In this document: positions 37,685-49,455 of the stretch, piece after piece
Layout of the letters: each line of letters opens with the position of its first letter
How positions within the stretch are numbered: the stretch's first letter is position 1
Assembly: GCA_963921425.1 (NCBI GenBank)
Contig: OY992837.1
Location: forward strand, 15,473,896 to 15,537,895
Origin: Dryas octopetala
Lineage: Eukaryota > Streptophyta > Magnoliopsida > Rosales > Rosaceae
DNA length: 64,000 nt
Direction of reading: 5' to 3'
The notes under the pieces: generated by a model
The model's input: the letters and a program-made list of their open reading frames with translations, nothing else
What the model was told of the DNA's origin: nothing
The model's database searches: none
Translations under genes and position numbers: made by a program

Positions 37685-38690
37685 TGTACAAGTACCATTT
37701 AGAATCTTTTAATTGAATACTTGGATCTGGAGGCAACATGTGGAACAAAGAAAAAGGATGCACCCAATTATGGTCCCAAACATACTTTTGGAACAATCAC
37801 CCATAATCCAACATAGCCCTTTAAACAAGAGATCATGGGATTCAAATGTTAATATACAGTCATTTTGTGTTCGTGTCGAATAATAATCAATTCTAATATG
37901 AACCATTTAGATAATCTTGTGAAATAACTAAACATAATCCAATATCGTTTATTATCGCATATTATTCAGATTGACCCATGTATATGCGAAAAAATGGCGA
38001 GAACTGAAACAAAAAATATGTTGATTTGGACTGGGAATACTATACTTAAATCACTCACCATCATGATCTAAAATCTCAAGACCAAGTATTCTTTTTTTTT
38101 TTTTTTTTAGCCAAACTTATCACTTATACATTACACATTAAATAAAAAGCCACATTACCCTGATGCTAACAAAATCATAAAAAACAGTCCTACAATAATA
38201 CAAGGGTTCACACAATATGTATGAAAAGAAAATAATTAATCATTTTCTTCATATAATTACTAGTTTATCGTGTCAAATCGAGTTATTTGTAGTTTGACAC
38301 TAACCTGACTGACATGTTTATTATTTGTGGCAGCGGTTCATATTTATCATTCGTGTCAAGTCATGATCAATCCAAACCCGTTAATTTTATATTGGGTGAA
38401 GTAAGGTTTTCGGAATATGAAGGTAGAGTTAAGTTTTTCACTATCTATTTCCAAAAGGGAAAGACTCCATTGTGTTGTCTCACAAATTGCCACCCTTGCT
38501 TGCAATTAATTACGAGGACTGAAAAGAAAATATGGGCCAAAACCCGGCCCCATTACCATCTCCATCTTAAAATTTGGTCTCTGATTGAGCTGGGTTAATT
38601 CATCCTGACCCTTCGACCAAAAAAAAAAAAAAAAATTCATCCTGACCCGAAAGCCCAACCCCACCCATTTTTCATTTCTCTTTCTGGAGC

Positions 38691-38814
38691 CGTACGTTTG
38701 GGCGGGAAGTCACAAATCAGCTTTCTTCATATTAAGCTCGATCTGAATCGCGTCCTTCTCTATCGGCAGTTCTTTTTCTTCAGAACAATCGGTGAGTTCT
38801 TCTTCAAACCCTAA
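38691..38814 (+). promoter_or_regulatory. DCC1 promoter/leader with E2F-like site and telo-box
   Basis: GGGCGGGAA at 38700-38708 matches, inverted, the E2F core TTCCCGCC used by S-phase genes. AAACCCTAA at 38806-38814 is a telo-box, common near plant proliferation genes. A donor-like ATCG|GTGAGT at about 38790 suggests a non-coding first exon. The promoter part is duplicated at 42926-43622. Binding is inferred from motif only. Confidence 0.55.
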
Positions 38815-40772
38815 CCTCAAAATTTCTGTTACTTTGAGGTTGGTTAGGGGATTTGATTACTGTGAGATTAGGGTTTGTATGCAGAGGTGGAAATCAAATC
38901 GCCCTTTTCCTAGTGTCTAATTAGGACTTCAATATAATGCTTTGCAATTTCTGAGCTTGTTCAATGGTGACAACGATGGGGACATGGCGTTAGTTTTTTT
39001 TTTTTTTTTTTCAATTTTACTCTAATTAGTTACTTGATTATCGTTGGAGTTTTGATTATTTTTTCTTTTTCCTTTTTCCAATTTCTCTCTTAAATTGAGA
39101 AATAGGGCTTAAAGCTTGTGTTAGGAACAAATTTGTGCCACCTATGTCCAAGTTTATATATGATATTTATTTATTGATTTGGTTGTATAACTGTTTCTCA
39201 CGGCTCTAAGAGCCTTTCTTATTATTTTATTTTTTTTGACAATCTTCTAATTTAGGGTTTGATCTTAAAGAAATTGATTTTCATTTTTATTTTTTCCTCC
39301 GTTCATGAAACTTTGGAGGTTGGCCTATTGAGGTTGCTTCATCAATCTCTTGCATGGATTCATTCTAGTTTGGCCAAGGTACTGCTCGTACCCTTTACAA
39401 AGTATTTATTTTCTTTCATGTTTCTAAGAAATTACTTTCTTCAAAACAAAAAAGAAAAATAGAAACACTTGGAGCAATAGCAGAGTATAGCTGATTAAAA
39501 AAGTTTTTCTTTTAATCTTTTTTATTTTAAGAGTTTGGCCAAGATATAAAATCAGTGATAACATAGTTAAGATACTGTACAACGAAATAAAAAAACTTTT
39601 GAGAAGACTTTGAAAAAGAAAAGCTTGTTCAATTCACATCACATGTATGTGATAGTTTTTTAGTTTTCTTATTGACTTTTGTGATTATACTTTTTCTACT
39701 GCATAAAAGGCTTATGTTTGAGCTGCGTCTTCAACAGGTGTTAGCATTTCCTGCTGCATAAAATGCTTAAGTATTGTTGCTCATGTTTAAGTTCTCTTGT
39801 TTTGAATGGGATGTTTAGAAGCTAACTCTAGTTGCTTAAGTGTGCATCTCTTGTCTCACACTTTTTTTCCCCCTCATTTGGATATATCTTATTTCTTGAG
39901 CCAGTAAAGATAACTCATTCTTGTTCTATTTGCAGGTATGATTATGCCAAAATTTAGAAGACCTTTTGAGGTTTCTTTAACTATTTTCTGCTGACGACAT
40001 TGGTTAGTATAATTATGTTTATAAAATTATTTCCACTAATGGCATAGGTTAGCTCCTTACAATAAGAGCTATTTTCTGATGAGTTCCATCTTTTATAACT
40101 ACTAAATTCCTTTAGGCCTAGTAGCAGTCTTAGATTAATTTTTGAACAATTTTTTATTGTTTATTATTTTGAAATTAACAATATATTTCATGATTTTGGA
40201 TTACTTGTGTTGAAGAAGAAAAATGGGTGAAGTAAACGTTTGAACAAATTGTCCAATTTCTGTTTAGTTAATGTGTATGGCTTTTGCAATGATGTGGATC
40301 AAATCTCTCTCTAGAATAAATTTCACATTCAATATTTGTTACTGTACTAATATGCCTAGCCCATGTAGGTCCCTTTCTCATATTTTGAATTTGTTTCAGT
40401 GAAAAGTTTACTTTAGAGTTACATACCCTGTCAAAATATTTGGTGATGAAAAAAATTGTTTCAAGGAAGTATTAGATTGTGTAATAATTATCTGCTATGC
40501 TGATGGAAGTTCAAATATATTATATGAGGTCTAATGATTTGATAGTTGCTTTTTAGCAATACCAGAAAGTGAATTGTTATACGTAATTTATGTCTCGCCT
40601 TTTTGCTAATTGTTTTACCTCTTAGTTCCAACTATATGGAACTAAAACATTTTCTTGCACCATGAACTCAGGAGAAAAATTGACCTGCTATCCAAAGGTA
40701 TTGCTCATCTTGGCTTCAAATTTGAGTGTTTGGTAATGGAAGTTTGATCCTCAATAGTTATTATTCTGTGTG

Positions 40773-40775
<3 letters not shown>
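38815..40775 (+). other. Probable 5' UTR intron(s) of DCC1
   Basis: AT-rich DNA between the presumed leader exon and the exon holding the start codon. Splice-like sites exist (for instance GCCAAG|GTACTG near 39378), but I cannot choose among them. No separate gene is seen. Confidence 0.4.

Positions 40776-40849
<74 letters not shown>
40776..40849. repeat. (GA)n microsatellite touching the DCC1 start codon
   Basis: About 37 GA units end directly at the ATG (GAGAGATGG), so the repeat forms the last 74 bases of the 5' UTR. Frames through it giving Glu-Arg repeats are artefacts. Confidence 0.97.
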
Positions 40850-40854
<5 letters not shown>

Positions 40855-42280
40855 ACCGCCATTTCTACACTGCAGTGGTGCAGAAGCAGTACTAAATCTC
40901 CAGCCCAACTCATCAATTCCTATTACATATCACCCTCTATTTGGTCCTCACGATGACCTGGTCCTCCTTGAGCTTGATCAGAAACTTCTCCCTGATGTCC
41001 TGCACCAAAGGTAAGGAGTAAACCAAATCTAGTTTCTAAAGTCTTATTTAGCCTTACTTATCTCCGATTGTTTCTTGTGCATGAAATTTAGTCTAAGGCG
41101 TCCAATTTTCCTTTTCTGCTTTTCTAGAGTAACTGTTAGAGGGCAACCTGATGAAGATGCAGTCCTGTGCACGGAGTCAAAAACTTATGCAATCAAGTCT
41201 GTTGGAACTTCAAATTCTGTTTTACTCATACCCCCATCAGATCAATTTAATTCTTTTGAAAGTCCAGAATGTTATGATGAGAAATATCATGACCCACGAT
41301 CTGTTGCATCTGTCATGAAGGTTGCACCTGGTACCATGGAGCTTGTTGAAGTTGCTCCCAGACTTGACAAGCTTAGGTTGCTACTTTTCGAGAATCCTTA
41401 CAGGTATGGGGAGGACACAGAAATGAGAAATCTGGAAGAGATGGATGGAAAGAATGCAGGACTGTATAAATGGAATGACCTTATTGAGAAGGTTCAAGCT
41501 AGTGATGAGGAATTAAGGAATGGTTTACAAGCTTTTTCAGCAGTGGAGATTGATGGGTATTGGAGAATTGTGGATGAGAAGTACATGGACACAATTTTAA
41601 GGATGCTTTTGCACAATTCAGTGTTGAATGACTGGTCATTGTCTTTGCTTAATCAAGATGAAGTTGTGGATGTGCTGGAATCAGATGGTTTTCCTCGCCA
41701 ACTTGCTAACCATTGCTTGCATGTTTATTGTAGCAAGGTGGATGAGGATATGGGCAGTAGTATATGGAAGTTGGATGAGAGGAAGGTATGTGTGCATTTT
41801 GCAAGAGAAATATTGACAGACGGGAAGAGGAAGATGGAGAGCTTCATGGAGGAGTGGAGGCGGAAAATTCCCGAAGGGATGCAAGCAAGTTTTGACATGT
41901 TGGAAGGTGAAGTTCTGACAGACAGGCTTGGCGTTGAGACATGGATTCGTGCCTTCAGTGTTTCTTCTCTACCCTACAACCCTGCAGAGCGATTCTCCAT
42001 CCTTTTTAGAGAGCGTCCAAAGTGGGAGGGGAAGGATCTACAGCCCTATATCAGGTTAATTAATAATTCTTGTGATCATCCTTTTTTTTTTTCTTTTTTC
42101 TTTTTTTCCTGTTGTATTAAGTTTAATAGAAATTCAAAAGTAATTTACTTTTTCCTTGTCTGAATCCTACTTTTTAGGAACTTGAAGGTGCCAGGTCTCT
42201 CTGCAGAAGGTTTGCTTCTCAAATACACTAGAAGAATACAACCAACTGCTGACACAGAACCAGTTTTCAGCTCAAGATAG
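40850..42280 (+). CDS. DCC1: Sister chromatid cohesion protein DCC1
   Basis: A nuclear subunit of the Ctf18-Dcc1-Ctf8 clamp loader, which loads PCNA and supports cohesion during S phase. Exons 40850-41010, 41128-42054 and 42178-42280 splice cleanly (GT-AG) to 396 residues, the usual plant length. Family stretches include YHPLFGPHDDLVLLELD near the N-terminus, EDAVLCTESKTYAIKSVGTS with NSVLLIPP, and WSLSLLNQDEVVDVLESDGF, FAREIL, SFMEEW and RFSILFRERPKWEGKDLQPY toward the C-terminus. No catalytic site is expected, since it is a scaffold subunit. The start follows a GA repeat; an upstream start would encode only Glu-Arg repeats. Its promoter duplicates that of the neighbouring DNA2 relic. Confidence 0.93.
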
Positions 42281-42304
42281 TTTTAGAATATATGTGAATT
42301 GGCA

Positions 42305-43617
42305 TTTCTTGGTAGTGTAACTGTGTGTGTATTCAGCTGCGTGCACTTGTGAATTGACTATATTGTAAAACAATTGGGAGACTGTCATCCGTTTATTATA
42401 ATTCCATGTATTGTACATCAAAACATTACTTGATTTTGTTCAAAAACTGCTATAATATCTGAAATTTATCTAGAGATATTCTTGATTTTCATGTGATCTT
42501 TGGTATTAGAGAAAACCTGAACAAGCTACATGCAATAACTAACTGGTCACATAGCAGGTCTTGTTTCTATTGTTTGTTGGTAAAGCTTAGGCCAAATATG
42601 ATTTACACTAGTGTGAGCATCTTATATGTGTTGATTATTACATAGATATATGCAGATTTGGTTGCTCTTAGTTCTGGAAGTCACTGATCTGTCTGTGATA
42701 ATGCCATTGTCTTTTGTCATCATATATAAGTAATATTGGATTATTTTACTTGCAATTGGATTTTCCTCAATACAATTATGTTGATAACCGAACATGTCAA
42801 GAGCATCTAATATGTTTTTTTGAGTATCAAAGAATTATCATGGCCAAATTATGTTGGTTGGGTGGGTCGGTTATTTGGCTGATATGGGTCCGACCTAACC
42901 CATTCCCAACCCTACATAAATTCACATCGTTTATTATCGCATATTGTTCGGATTAACTCACATATATCATATATGTAGAAGAATTGCAGGGAGTAAAACA
43001 AAAAGTATGCTGATTTGGGCTGGACATGCTATACTTAAATCACCCACCATCATGATCTAAAATCTTAAGACAATTTCTTTATTTCTACCAAACCTACAAA
43101 ATCACAAAAAATAGTCCAATTACCAGGGTTCACATAATCTGTATGAAGGAAAAAAAAAATTAGTCATTTTCTTCCTATAATACTAGTTTGATGAGTGCAT
43201 CGTGTCAAATCGAGTTACTTATAGTGGACACTAACTTGACCAACTTGTTTATTATTCGTGTTAGCGGGTCATGTCATACATACATAGATTCATGTCAAGT
43301 AGTGATCAATCCAAATCCGTTCATTTTGTATCAAGTAAAATTTTCAAAGTATGAAAGTTAGTTAATGCTTTCACCATATGTATTTCTAAAAGGGGAACCA
43401 AGATTTTAATGTGTTGCCTCAAAAATTGCAACCCTAGTTGTAATTAATTACGGGAACCCAAAAGAAAATATGCGCCAATCCCCGGCTTGCCATATATCCA
43501 TCTCAAAATTTGGGCTCTGATTGAGCTGGGTTAATTCATCTTGACCCGAAAGCCCAACCCAACCTATTTTTCATTTCTCTTTCTGGAGACGTACGTTTGG
43601 GCGGGAAATCACAAATC

Positions 43618-43622
<5 letters not shown>
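42305..43622. repeat. Duplicate (copy 2) of the DCC1 3' flank plus DNA2 promoter
   Basis: The uninterrupted counterpart of the pieces at 33531-38728. It starts about 25 bases after the DCC1 stop and ends at AATCAGCTCTCT in the leader of the DNA2 relic. It lacks both inserts of copy 1 and so serves as an empty-site reference. Confidence 0.85.

Positions 43623-43664
<42 letters not shown>
43591..43664 (+). promoter_or_regulatory. DNA2-relic promoter/leader: E2F-like site and (CT)n
   Basis: GGGCGGGAA at 43599-43607 is the same E2F-like site as in the DCC1 promoter, followed at once by a (CT)n run (43619-43663) in the presumed 5' UTR. Confidence 0.5.
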
Positions 43665-43666
<2 letters not shown>

Positions 43667-43732
43667 ACTCGTCTCTCGAAGCTGAACCAGCGGAAACTGG
43701 AAGCTCCCACACTAAGACACAATTGCCCTCCA

Positions 43733-46700
43733 ATGCCTCCAAGAAAGAAACCAAATTCTTCATCTTCTTCTACGACGTCGTCTAAGAAATCCAACCCCAA
43801 AACTCAGCCTCCGCCTGCCAAGTTCGGCATCCAACATTACTTCGAGCGCCACACCAGAACTCCCAAAAGCCCAAACACGGCGCCGTCTCCACCCCTCAGA
43901 ACCCCGAACACATTTCCGTGGGCTCCGTCCCCGTCTTTCCGGCATAATTGGTTCCGGAGCTCCGCCCCCGTCGTTCCGGCAAAATCGGTTCCGGAGCTCC
44001 GAAACGCTGCGCGGATTGATGATGGTACTGCGGTTTTAGCTACGGGAAGTCACGAGAATCGGCCGAATTCGCAGTCGAGTAATAAGAACGAGACGTCGCA
44101 GAACACGCGGCCGGAGAATTTGATAGCAGTGAGAGTCGTTGATGCCGAGGAGAATGTGGATGAGGAGGCCTCACCGGAGATCTCAAACGCTGCGCCTTTC
44201 AAGCGGTACAGCTTCTCGCCTGGAATGGTAGTTGTAGCTTCAATACTTTATAATGGAATTGCCATTTTCATTTCTCTATCAATCATGAGTATGCTACCAT
44301 TGATGGACACGCATGAGTTTTTACTGATAGTATTAATGGAATTAGTCTAAATTCGCTGTTTGTTTCACTTGTGAGTGCTTGAGCAATGCTGATTGCAATG
44401 ATTTTTTTTTTTTTAATTTTTAATTTAATTTTGTGAATGTCAATTTGGTGATAGTTGATAAAGCAGAGCCAAGATGATGGGGGTGATGAGGTGACATAGA
44501 GGATATCTCCGGTGAATGAAAGACTCCAAGCAGTTTCGAAGCGCATGCCGGAGACGATGATGCTGTTGGCAGACTCTTCAAGGATTAAATCTTTAAGCAT
44601 TCAACAATGCTCACTAAACAAGGTATGTTTTTTATTATTTATTTTGCTTCTCTTGGTATTATTATCAGATTATTAATGAATGAAAAATGTACAGACTTCT
44701 CAAAAAGGTTGATAAGAGGCTTTCTTCACCGACACTGAATACTTCTGAAAGATCTTTGGTATACAGGGTTGGCGTAAAAAGGGTTAAAAAGAAAAGGCAA
44801 AAAACTTAAGGAAACATAAGGATATTTTGTTTTGTTTACATCATTTTTTTTATAAATTAATATTCATTCTCTTTTCTTTATTTTTTTGATATATATATTT
44901 TCTGTCTTTGGAGCTGCTAAGTAGAGATTGTGGAATCTTCTTTCTCTAATTGATGCTGTAACTGAAATGCAGCTTGCTAATGGGGTTGCGTATAATGGAG
45001 TTTCTGATCAGCTAGGGTCGAGGCAGCATAAAAAGGTTTGAATGAAAGAAACTTTATACCAATTTTTGGAGCATGTTATCCTGCTTCGATCAATCAATAT
45101 TCATGATCTGTGTTCTGTTTCCTGACTTAATAAGTGGATTATCTCATGAGTTCTACTTATAGAAAAAAACTTACTCGGTTATTCTTTAAGTTGCAAGTTC
45201 CCCTGGTTTTGTTGATCGTATGGCAGGAGTGAGTAAATTATATGTTCTCATGCCATGGTAATAATTACAATTTTTTTTTTCTTGAACTCTTAGATCAAGT
45301 AGAAGATGTTATTTCTGTTGAAGATTCAGTATCTAATGATGCGGAGGCATCTCCATTCCAAGTTATGAAGTTAGAGATGGAAAATATAATAAGATGCCTG
45401 CCAAATTGGATCATGCAGTAAAAAGAGTTGTGGCAGCTCTAACAGAAAAGGTTACTTGCACATCTTCCAATTGTAATTTCCTTCTATTGGAGCCTTTGGA
45501 GGTATGATTTATTAATCCAGTATCTCTTTGATGAAACAATAGTGCGTTTCTTCAAGATTGATCATTTTTAACTTTTTTCTGCTATAGGTATCTGAGAAGT
45601 GTAAACCTGCTGACTCATCTGTTGCCAAATGCATGTTTATAGTTTCTAGTAAGCAACATCTTCAAATTTAATTCATTCCTTTTTTAGGTTATATATGATA
45701 ATAAAGATCCATTGATTTTCAGGTTCTTTCCTTACTGAATGAGCAAACTGGAGAAGAGCGTGCTGTGTATTTACGGGATGAGTGGTAAGTACTTCTGGAT
45801 ATCTTGCTTTGAAGCACCTTGATACTTATGCAATTTTTTATTTTTTTTTTTCTGAAATCATTTTCCAATAATGATATACTCTTTCTTTGTGTATTATTTA
45901 GAGGTCGATTATTGATCCCAAATAAAAATGCACTTTCTCTGCGATTTCAACTTGTTCATTCCTGATAGTGATTATTATTATTATTATTATTATTTTTTTC
46001 TGTTATTATCTTATATGGCTCTTTATAGTGTCATGACTTCATCTCCATAGTCATCCACTTTAGGTAATAATGCGAGAGCATACTTATCTTTTGCCATGTC
46101 ATTCCAGCCTTGTCATTTTTGACACTTACATGTGATTAGAAATATAGAATGCCTTTGGAAGACTAAGGTTGGCAAGGTTCAAATACTTTCTTGGATTATA
46201 CCCCATGGGAGGGTCAATACTAGTGATAATGTTCAGCAGAGGAGGCCTTACATGTAGCTGTCACGCTCTTGGTGAGTTATTTGCAAGAGGGGAGAGTAAA
46301 TATTTGGTCACTTTTTTCTCCATTGCCCAATTGCCCTTGGATTGTGGAAAAACCTTTTTGAGGAGGCAAGGTTGAGTTGGGTGATTCCAGCCTCTTGTGT
46401 GTCTTTATTAGTTGAGAAGCACTGTGATTATTATTATTATTTACTATTTTTCTTTTGGACGGGGGGGAATTTTTATGGAATTGTGGTTGGTTGGCTGTGT
46501 TTTGGGTGGTTTGGTTAGAGAGGAACGCTAGAATTTTTGAAGAAAGGCTAGGGGATCAGGTGTCATCTTTATGGGATAGAGTAAGAGTTGGTCTTCCTTA
46601 TGGTCATCAATTTCAGCTGTTTGTAGAGACATTCCTTTTAATATTCTTCATTAGGATTGGGGGCAGCTATTAGTTGATCTTAGTCTTCGTCATTTGTAGT

Positions 46701-48803
46701 TAGAGAGAAGTTTGTAGTTCGATTCCTTGATGTAATTGGCTAACTTTGTTCGTTTGGCCTAGATTGTGAACTCCTGCCATGGCTAGGACCTTTTTTTTTT
46801 AACTTTTGGCTTTTATTGGTAAAGTCTTTGTTTTCTCTATATAAAAAAATGTAGTTTGTACATTTGGTTAAAAATGAATGTTCTTGGTGGGATTACAAGA
46901 ATAAAACATGAAAACGCAAACTCTTCTTTTCTTTCCAAATATTATTATTAATATTCCCCACTCTTTTTCTTTTTCAATTATATTTTTCTCAGGTTTTACA
47001 GTGTCATTACACCTGGAGATACTGTCAACGTTATTGGTGAATTTGATAACCAAGGACAGTGTCATGTCGATAGTCATAAAATCTTTATAATTGTTCACCC
47101 AGATGAATTGGTGTCGGGAACTCAGTTATACTGCCTTTTTGTTCAATTGTTCTTCATATGTCATTATTTATTGTGGTTTTGTAATTGTGACTGCTCTGAT
47201 CTTTGGTGACTAGTTTTGTGGTTATTGTTACCCTGCTTGGTCCTAATCAATAAAAACATTTTTTAGGTTGCAGCTAATTTCTTTTGCCCTAGGCGAACTG
47301 TCCTGGATGAGAGGCTGAAAAGCAGTGAGCATTCAACTGCAGCACTAATGGGTACAATAATGCACCAAGTTTTTCAGGTCTCAGAACATACCTATGACTT
47401 TGTAAAATTTTCAATAAATAGACATGGTCAAGAATCTTTCTCCATAAAATAGCTTCTAATTTGTTCATCTATGATATGTAAAATTTCTCTGTTTTTGTAG
47501 GCTGGACTTGTGGAGGAGATACCTACAATAACTTTCTTGGAGGAACACACAAGAACGGTGCTCCAGAAAAACATTGAGAACTTGTATGCTTGTGGAGGTT
47601 GGAATTTTTAAAGACGTTACTTTGAAATAATTTATAATTTCTCTCCATAATCATTCAGTTGAACTTTTATATTTGTTGCAGAACTGTATTCTCTTAAATT
47701 TGCTAGTTACTACTTTTGTAATGAAATCGATGTTTTGGTTGATAAACATAGCGCACTTTCCAAGTGTCAAAAACTTATTTAAATTCAGTGTCTTAGGACT
47801 TTCTTCTGCTCATGGTTGCAGGTTCTAGATCCAAGCAAACCAGTTATATTTATTAATACAGGTTCGTAGAAGTACTATTGCTTGTTTTCCATAATCATTT
47901 ACCAAATTAGCAGGGTGGGTTAATTTGTGCTTGGGTTTTAATATTTATCATTTGTCACAACCTAGATACTCTACCTGCTTTTGAGGTAAAGGACCACAAG
48001 ATTGTGAACAACCCGATGGAAGCTCACATAATTGTAGAGGTTTGATCCTTGCTTGAATATATATTGCAAATAATATTTGTTGCTTGAGGAAAAAATACTT
48101 TTTCTTTTCAAATTTTCTTGTCTGATGCAAACCCTTTAAGTAGCTTGTAGTTTTACAAACTGAAATAAAATCCTCATGTTGATCATAGTTTGTGGAGAAA
48201 CTAGTTAGCAGTGGAATCAGGGGAGAAGATATTGGCATCATCACCCCTTATAACTCCCAGGCAGAGATAATTCAGCTTACCATCAACCTTACCTCTGTGG
48301 AGATACACATACCATTGACAAATACCAGGTCAGATGGAAGCCTTCATTTTCTACATTGTTGTGCTATTATTTATTTATTTTTTCTAAAGTTGATTACATA
48401 TATATGGAAATTATATGATAAATACCTGAATATTATACAACCTGCATGTTCATGCGATGTTGTGGCCTTTAATAAACCTTTGACAGAGTTTAAGAGTTTA
48501 TTCGGAATTCTTTTTTATTTTTTAAATAAAAAAGGAGAAATTGTATCCAGTATTCAACCCTACTATTTATCCTTGATCTAACTATGGGTTGCTTTGGAAG
48601 GAAAAGATATATGGCTTTGTTATCGAAGTTAAATTATCATGACTCCACTATTGTCTCTTACATGCATTTTTGGTTTATCCAGGGAAGAGACAAGGATTGC
48701 ATACTAGTTTCCTTTGTTAGGACAACTTCAAAACCCAAGAAATTGCTCTTCCTCAATGCTAGGAGACTGGCATAGGATTAATGTGGCTCTCACTCGTGCA
48801 AAG
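43733..48803 (+). pseudogene. DNA2: DNA2 (JHS1) nuclease/helicase pseudogene, core missing
   Basis: DNA2 trims flaps and resects ends during replication and repair. Exon 1 (43733-44227) encodes MPPRKKPNSSSSS and the family motif FGIQHYFERHTR, ending KRYSFSPGM. The next exon (44454-44621) starts LIKQSQDDGGDEVT, then has a TAG at 44497-44499. Later pieces: LNEQTGEERAVYLRDEW (about 45723-45785), FYSVITPGDTVNVIGEFDNQ (46994-47125), CPRRTVLDERLKSSEHSTAA (47267-47377), AGLVEEIPTITFLEEHTRTV (47502-47597). The next match (about 47821) is already the helicase C-terminus: VLDPSKPVIFINTD, IGIITPYNSQAE (48189-48330), GRDKDCILVSFVR and INVALTRAK (to 48803). The rest of the nuclease and helicase motifs I-IV are missing. 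Frameshifts occur near 45370, 48312 and 48745. The final exons after 48803 are not found. Confidence 0.9.
46140..46850 (+). mobile_element. LINE retrotransposon 3' fragment
   Basis: The frame at 46455-46673 reads WLAVFWVVWLERNARIFEE, typical of the zf-RVT region at the end of plant LINE polyproteins. Just upstream another frame gives LWKNLFEEARLSWVIPASC, also of that region. The piece ends in a T-rich tail with ATATAAAAAAATG near 46850. It is truncated and frame-shifted, and lies in an intron of the DNA2 relic. Confidence 0.75.
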
Positions 48804-48984
48804 GTAAGGATCACATTGGTGTTCTCACTTGCTTAGAAAATCCCATTTCAATGTGAATTCAAGATGACTTGAGTTTGTTGGTTGCTATAATGATATATGT
48901 ATATACGTGCGACATATCTTCTTTTTCCGTGCCCAATGAATTATAATTATTGAGTGACTTTGAGATTAAAGGGAAAAAGAAAAA

Positions 48985-49250
48985 TTAAATGAATATTCGA
49001 GATTGATAATTGAAATCAAAGACACAGTATACATAGTAACTAAGAAATTAGCTGAGGAAGTTAAAACAGTAGTGCGACTAAATTAGCTACAGCTAGCATG
49101 TGTAGTTCTTGTGTACATGCTAAGCTAGCATTGATGATGTGGTCTAATGACCCATTAAGAACTCATTGGCAAAGGAGTACACCAAGAATTTTATGGGTAG
49201 TATTGATGATGATGTCGTCTAATGGTTCATCGTAATAAGGAGAATTCCTC
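48985..49250 (-). pseudogene. Relic of a second NAC gene 3' end
   Basis: The words GATTGATAATTGAAATCAAA and CAGTATACATAGT, then CATTGGCAAAGGAGTA and GATGATGTCGTCTAATGGTT, recur with the same spacing at 49410-49550, the 3' end of the neighbouring NAC gene. Read on the minus strand it gives EPLDDIIINTT, matching QPLDDMIINSS of the NAC protein, and then goes out of frame. A tandem copy seems to have been almost entirely deleted. Confidence 0.65.
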
Positions 49251-49455
49251 ACATATATAGGATATGGAGTAATTAAAAGAGGAACATAGAATTAATTATG
49301 TATATATATTGATTTGACCAGTGACAAATACAGTAATGTTAATTACATTGGTAAAGATCATGATCGATGAACTTAGATGCAAAAAGTAGCAACTAAATAA
49401 GAATTCAAGATTGATAATTGAAATCAAAGAAACAGTATACATAGTGAATAAGAAA

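Larger units (their letters stand above)
33531..38728. repeat. Duplicate (copy 1) of the DCC1 3' flank plus DNA2 promoter
   Basis: The parts 33531-34013, 36376-36414 and about 37943-38728 match 42305-43622 in the same order: a block starting GGTAGTGTAACTGTGTGTG, a TATCAAATAATTATCATG piece, then ATCGTTTATTATCGCATATT through GTACGTTTGGGCGGGAA. Two later insertions (34014-36375 and 36415-37684) split this copy. The match starts inside the DCC1 3' UTR and ends in the leader of the DNA2 relic, so DCC1 now sits behind a copy of the DNA2 promoter. Confidence 0.85.

Noticed and set aside
40772..40849. Glu-Arg repeat N-terminus for DCC1
   Set aside because: No ATG in that frame; it is the translated GA repeat.
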